Shown in pieces: positions 59,301 to 64,000 of a DNA stretch of 64,000 nucleotides. Below the pieces are notes generated by a model, which saw only the letters and a program-made list of their open reading frames with translations, had not been told where the DNA came from and did not search any database. Origin of the DNA: Moniliophthora roreri (taxonomy: Eukaryota > Basidiomycota > Agaricomycetes > Agaricales > Marasmiaceae). The stretch is from assembly GCA_001466705.2 (NCBI GenBank), contig LATX02000205.1, forward strand, positions 62,001 through 126,000, in the 5' to 3' direction. The position numbers were made by a program, and so were the translations under genes. Position 1 is the first letter of the stretch, and each line of letters begins with the position of its first letter.

Positions 59301-61870
59301 GGCCGCCTCGAGATCAAATACTGGAACCGCGTAACTGCTACATATCATAACTAGCTTCGAGTTTCCGAGCTAAGAAGTAACTTTGCATCTGTTCATCATC
59401 TCGCTCCCCAAACTAACGCGAAGTATTTCAGGATCCACTTACGTACAGCCTCTCCGCTTTGCAAAACAAATCCAAGTACCAGACACACGAAGAGAAGATT
59501 CGGGGTAATGTAGGTCTCGTTTCAAAGTTCTCTTTCGTTCTCGCTAATAAGCTTTTCCGCAGGATAATTCACGTCACATGATACTTTCTTCCTCCCGACT
59601 GGGACTAGGGAGGATAATGGAGGATAGGATGGTGTTTAGGGGAGATGACGAACGTTTGGTGGTGGTGACTGTTTGTAGGAATTCAGGAATCAAGAGAGTG
59701 GAGAAGGGCGGGGAGGGTTGAAAAAGAATAGTTTACACATAGAATAACCCCCCCCCCCAATGTCTCGCTGCTTTACCTCTAATGTTGTGGTGGCGCTATC
59801 GCCGACATAATAAGGTTCAATTCCCGTCACAATCTTTTAATCCCATCCTCAATACGGTGGTATCATTCCCAATTACGCATCATTCGTCACAGGTCCGATG
59901 GCGCAGTTGGTCTGAAAGCCATTGACCCTTATTTGGTCCTTCATGTATACCTTTTTTGGCGTATTGTACGCAGATGTGAAGTTGTAAGATTCGAATTCAG
60001 ATCCCAACCGGTACCCGGTACTCTTGACACGTATGTAGGAGTAACATCAGTCATCGCTCTCACTATTTGGTGTTATCTACACTCTTTCCCATGTACAGAG
60101 ACGAATGTCGAGGGAATGCTGATAAAGTGGGATGTTGCGAGCAGAGATGTGAAAAACAGGGTAGAATAGGAGGTATGTGCATGATGCAGATTTAAACTAA
60201 GATGAGAATGCATAAGGCTATGAGAATGGAGCAAGGGGAGGTGTTATTACGATAGAGAAATGTGTACTCACGACATGAATGAGGCTGACTTGTTTTCTCT
60301 GAGCGTCGTTCGATGCAATCTTTAATCGCATCTTTAGTTGCTTCAGCGAACCGTTACAACGCTTGGGTTTGTTGGAGGTGCGGTTGAGTAAAGTGTGTCG
60401 CGGGGCCCGTATCAAATCTCACGATAATCAAGATGTAGTAAGAAAGGTACCGAAGAAGGATTCGGTGAGTCGAACATTACCAAAAGAACTGCATTAAACT
60501 GGGTCAGTACAAGACACGGAAACACAGAAAACTCGCCAAGAGACATTTTTTGCCATTCTATAGCACAGAGGATCTGAGAATGAGAGACGCTCGCTGATGA
60601 ACGGAAGAAGCAGGGACGGTGCGTCTGCATTGGTGCGCTTGGCTTCTCAAAGTGGTATTCGTGAACGGGGGGTGTCTCTTATGGTACTATTTGATGTTTT
60701 AATATCCAAGATATACAGAAGGATCAACACCTTACCGACAATGGTGATAGCCGCTGGTCAAGAAAGGTTTATGGTCCGTGCGCAGAACGCCTGCATTCAC
60801 GTGTTGAGGATCTCGGCAACGAGGAAACACGTTTTTTGATTTTTAGCCTCCCACTACCATTCTTCCCTATCGTTCCCTGACTCGACATGACTACGATAGG
60901 CATCACTGCTGAAGTACGAATACTGGCTAGTGGACCGTGTGCTTACTACTAACTTGGGTTGAATTTTGCAGGTACTGAATGTTGAGTTTCATCTACAAGC
61001 GATGAGCAAGGTGGATGATTTGGTGAGGAATATTGTAATCATGATAAGGGGAGTTGTGTATTCAGCTATATTCAATCTTCTTCTTCATACCCATACCCGC
61101 CAGATCCAGCCCCGGCCGCAAACTACGACTGTCAGGAAAGTCCAGGATCAAACCACAGAGTGCGAACGCCGCCCAGACGAAAAGAGGCCTCGAAATCGCA
61201 CCGCGTACCCTGTCAGTCCCCTCAACATGTTTCCTATTGAATACCGACGTATCCTCCGTTGATCAATTCCTAGATTTGTTTGCTGTATGAACTTGAAGCC
61301 GTGCGCTATGATACAGAGCAGGTTTTCGAGGTGAGTCATGTTGATTGCATTTTTGTAGTCTTGACGTTACCAACACTTGCTACAGAGTCCTATCCCACCC
61401 ACTCCGGTATAATGGGCCTCCCTCAAAAGCCCGAAATACAATCCCGATCTCTAATACGAAAAGACGTATGCATTAATCAAGACGCTGTCAGTCTTTTCAA
61501 CTCCCTTTCCCGACGTATATACGGCTCACCTTCCTGCTCATATCGGATCCACAAGCGAGGTTTACCCATTCTTTTCGTTTCTCTTCGTCGGTCAACATGC
61601 CATACACCCTCTACCAATGGCATTAACGCGTTCCCGTCAGACAGTGTCAAGAATCAGAGTGTATTTGATTTGCGGGCGTCAAGGAGGGTAGCTTAGGGGA
61701 TGAGAGGGGACGTCAGAAGAGGGTGCGTCTAACGCAAAGCGCTTCCTCCGAGTTCATTCCTACTGACGACTCTCGCAGACTTGCCGATTCTTCCTCGCTC
61801 CTGTGCACCCCGAGATATAGATGTCTTCTACGTCTACGTGTTTAAAGATTTGCTCAACCTTACGCGGCGG
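59301..61870. other. no assignable gene; scattered relics
   Basis: 59750-60010 contains tRNA-like pieces (GGTTCAATTCCCGTCAC; GGTCCGATGGCGCAGTTGG) that do not fold as tRNAs. 60772-60838 is a degenerate piece of the decayed gene family (ATGGTCCGTGCGCAGAACGC), and the open frame at 60966-61050 (LNVEFHLQAMSKVDDLVRN) may be its next exon. Frames at 61280-61696 are not recognisable. Confidence 0.35.
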
Positions 61871-61878
61871 CTGCGAAC

Positions 61879-62682
61879 TAGGGCTCGTTACCGTATCCGT
61901 ATACGGGTACGGTCGTAAAAGTTACGGGTCGTAAGGTGTACGGGCAAGCCCGTAATCGTACCGTATAAGCCCATCTTGGCCTCCTCTACGGTACGGGTAC
62001 GGGGTCGTAACCGTACCGTCTACCGTATATACGGTGTTATCCTAAGAAGCCTCAAGGTTGATGGGAAATCTGACCAATTAAGGCCATACGCAGCTCTGCC
62101 GAGTCTGCATCGAGTGTTTGCGAGCCTCTAGAGGGTCGGTCATCGAATGTCGCCAAGGAAATGAATTTTATTTTGACTTTGAACAATGGGACATGGTTTA
62201 ACTGTGTCTGGAGAGCACCCCGCTGACCATGGCTGTCATTAAAGACTACTGAGGGCTATTAGTATGGGTACATATGTGAAAAAAGCAGCGGCTCACCTTC
62301 ATCACTCCAATAATCCATTCCTCCATTGCTCAAAATTGCCGTCAGCCCAATCTAAGTTTGATGAAGACCCAAGAAGGTGAGCTTGACTTCTCTTGACCAC
62401 TGCTGATGGCGTTGAAGAAAGTGGTAACCAGGTTTCGACAACGAACCAAAGTAGTGCTAAAGAAGTCGTGCGACAGCATTTTTGGAAGCCATCGCCGCAT
62501 CAAGCGCCCACCCAGACCGTATTACGGCCGTAAACCCGTCTGACGGTACGGTCTGTACGGTTTACGACTGACCCGTAAACCGTACCGTACCTTCCTTCCC
62601 TCCACAAGGCTACGGTACGGGTCCGTAACCGTATATACGACCCCGTATAGACGGCAATGTACGGGTACGGTAACGAGCCCTA
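61879..62682. mobile_element. hAT-type non-autonomous element, CCGTACCGTA-rich ends
   Basis: Inverted ends TAGGGCTCGTTACCGTA...TACGGTAACGAGCCCTA are perfect over 17 bases. An exact 8-bp duplication CTGCGAAC lies at 61871-61878 and 62683-62690. About 160 bases at each end consist of short self-complementary words around CCGTAACCGTA and CCGTATATACGG. The ~450-bp centre is ordinary sequence with no long frame. Superfamily assignment rests on the 8-bp duplication and TA...TA ends. Confidence 0.85.
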
Positions 62683-62901
62683 CTGCGAACAGCGTGAACC
62701 GAAGACAATGCTGCTGGTTGTGGATGATCTATGCTACGTACACGGTGAAAGCTATCGTAGCTACGGTCATGTGACTACTGTAGTGCCGGCCGGTGCCCCG
62801 GATCCCCTACTACAACGGGCAGAAATGGGGTTTGTATGATGGTAGGAGCCAGATCAATGTGTGCAGCCTGGTCTACAGAATGCTTAATCCATCGTGCATG
62901 A

Positions 62902-62999
62902 GGCGCTATAGCCAAGTGGTTACGGCGACAGATTAGAACCGTTGTCTCTGTTTTATCTGTTCCTCTTTGAGGGCGCAGGTTCGAATCCTGCTGGCGTCG
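62902..62999 (+). tRNA. tRNA-Ser (AGA) with intron
   Basis: GGCGCTA pairs with TGGCGTC (two G-U pairs), ACAGA pairs with TCTGT, and the loop TTAGAA gives anticodon AGA. A ~16-base intron follows. The long variable arm CCTCTTTGAGG and T-arm GCAGGTTCGAATCCTGC are those of tRNA-Ser. Confidence 0.88.
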
Positions 63000-63166
63000 A
63001 TCTGAAAGATACTCTGTCTCTGTTTTGCAAGAAATCCCTCCGACCGAACATTTCGTTTCGACAAGTCGATACATTCCTCTCCCGATTATTACTTATACAT
63101 CCTGCTCAGATATGGGTATCTCGTTACTTAGTACGCGTTGTGAATATATCGGAACGCGTGCCAATA

Positions 63167-64000
63167 CTACAGTCTTCGCACCGAGCTATAAATTTTGTCT
63201 GCAGTCACGACCCACCAATAGGCATGTCGGAATGAATCAAATGTGGTTTTTTGAAGAAGTTCTAGTACCTTTGTCTCTACCCCGTGTGAGGATTCAGTCG
63301 CAACGCACCTCGTTTCTAGTTCCGCCCGGCTCAAACATTGGTAATACCTAGAATCTTCCCAATCTACGATTCCAGAGAGCCTTCCATTTTCACCCACCAA
63401 AATGTTCCGCATTCGCAGGTTCGGGTGTACCAAAACAATCGTATCGTTAACCACCGCTTGCATCGCATCGGGATCCTCGACATCCAGCTGTGACACGGGT
63501 AGAATAGTGACAGTGTTATAGAGGTTCCGAATGCTTCGAAAGGGGCCACCAAAGATATCTGAAACCATGAGATGTCGAGTCATGGGATGAACCAATCTAT
63601 CGCCACTCGCACTCATCATGGCATGTCCACGGCAATGCTCGGGTTGGGGTATCTCCCATAAACGGCGGATAACTCTCGCCACATTCAGCGAGAAGTACCA
63701 CACCACTCATCGAGGGCTCTTCACTTTCGATAAGACTGCATCCAGGGAGTTTCATCAGCAAAAACTGGAAAGTGTTATAACCTAGCTCCGGGGGATTATA
63801 ACCTGGTTTTGGTCTGGTTGGTGGGGGTTATGACTGGTTTTAAGGGTTATAGTACCCTGCAGGTCGATTATAAGCCCCAGGGAACTCATTATAGCACTAC
63901 ACGGTTTTTGCTGATGTTTGTCATGCTCCCATTGAGCTGAAATGAGTCCACGAGGCATGGAATTGGAAGTTCGGAGGGGGCGACCCGGTTGAGGAACAAA
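63167..64000 (-). pseudogene. APH-family kinase gene split by a MITE, 5' end outside the window
   Basis: The minus strand first reads PIPCLVDSFQLNGSMT, is interrupted by the element at 63753-63916, then continues KLPGCSLIESEEP. It shifts frame near 63712 into VARVIRRLWEIPQPE, SASG, FGGPFRSI and VHPNLRMRNILVGENGRLSG with IVDWED. This is the order of a phosphotransferase (APH/choline-kinase-like) domain of the large fungal family. The catalytic loop, normally HGDL, reads HPNL, so the catalytic aspartate is replaced by asparagine. With insertion, frameshift and lost catalytic residue it is almost certainly inactive. The N-terminal lobe lies beyond 64000. Confidence 0.75.
63753..63916. mobile_element. 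164-bp MITE with 3-bp target duplication
   Basis: Perfect 13-bp inverted ends CATCAGCAAAAAC...GTTTTTGCTGATG, with imperfect pairing continuing inward (AGTGTTATAACC against AGTGCTATAATG). It is flanked by TTT on each side. The interior repeats TTATAACC-like words. A 3-bp duplication suggests the PIF/Harbinger or CACTA group; the sequence alone does not decide. Confidence 0.75.

Noticed and set aside
59776..59830. Short tRNA-like piece with GGTTCAATTCCCGTCAC
   Set aside because: Only about 50 bases, lacks D-arm and anticodon arm of normal length; at most a tRNA relic.

Overview
The window looks like nuclear DNA of a filamentous basidiomycete, most likely an agaricomycete. Genes are split by many short GT-AG introns of about 45-70 bp with CTRAC-like branch sites. 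All tRNA genes seen carry introns, and the recognisable proteins (DUF6699, wax-synthase-like MBOAT, M35 deuterolysin, PL3 pectate lyase, a decarboxylase with a long C-terminal domain, APH-like kinase) are typical of mushroom-forming fungi. The organism cannot be named from the sequence alone.

Positions 1-10261 are an AT-rich, CpG-poor transposon graveyard. It holds solo LTRs with target-site duplications, a TIR element nested inside one LTR, inverted copies of other repeats, and one N gap (7809) that joins two nearly identical 0.7 kb copies. It stops abruptly at 10261, where a truncated gene remnant begins. Positions 10262-20200 are gene-poor: a tRNA-Val pseudogene, tRNA-Asn, a frameshifted F-box-like remnant and one good gene, a membrane-bound O-acyltransferase (18306-19698, minus).

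From 21.8 to 24.85 kb lies one arm of an inverted segmental duplication; the other arm is 54.3-57.5 kb. Each arm carries a small secreted protein gene, a tRNA-Val-like locus, a tRNA-Ser-like pseudogene and a decayed gene. Between the arms are the better-preserved genes: a DUF6699 protein, a non-canonical aromatic amino acid decarboxylase of about 1042 residues (32851-36488, minus), a PL3 pectate lyase (40043-41112, plus), an eEF1B-gamma-like GST (41589-42643, minus), tRNA-Cys, a C2-like multi-pass membrane protein (44723-46791, plus), a secreted M35 metallopeptidase (49302-50794, plus), tRNA-Val and two tandem single-span membrane protein loci. A 3'-terminal fragment of the decarboxylase lies between the pectate lyase and the GST.

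From 57.5 kb to the end the DNA is mostly decayed repeats, two intact-looking non-autonomous DNA transposons (an 804-bp hAT-like element; a second, 340-bp one is at 30.8 kb), tRNA-Ser, and an APH-family kinase gene split by a 164-bp MITE. The secreted pectate lyase, metallopeptidase and small secreted proteins suggest an organism that feeds on or lives with plant tissue; this is an inference. No operon-like pathway is evident. The decarboxylase has no obvious pathway partners beside it in this window.
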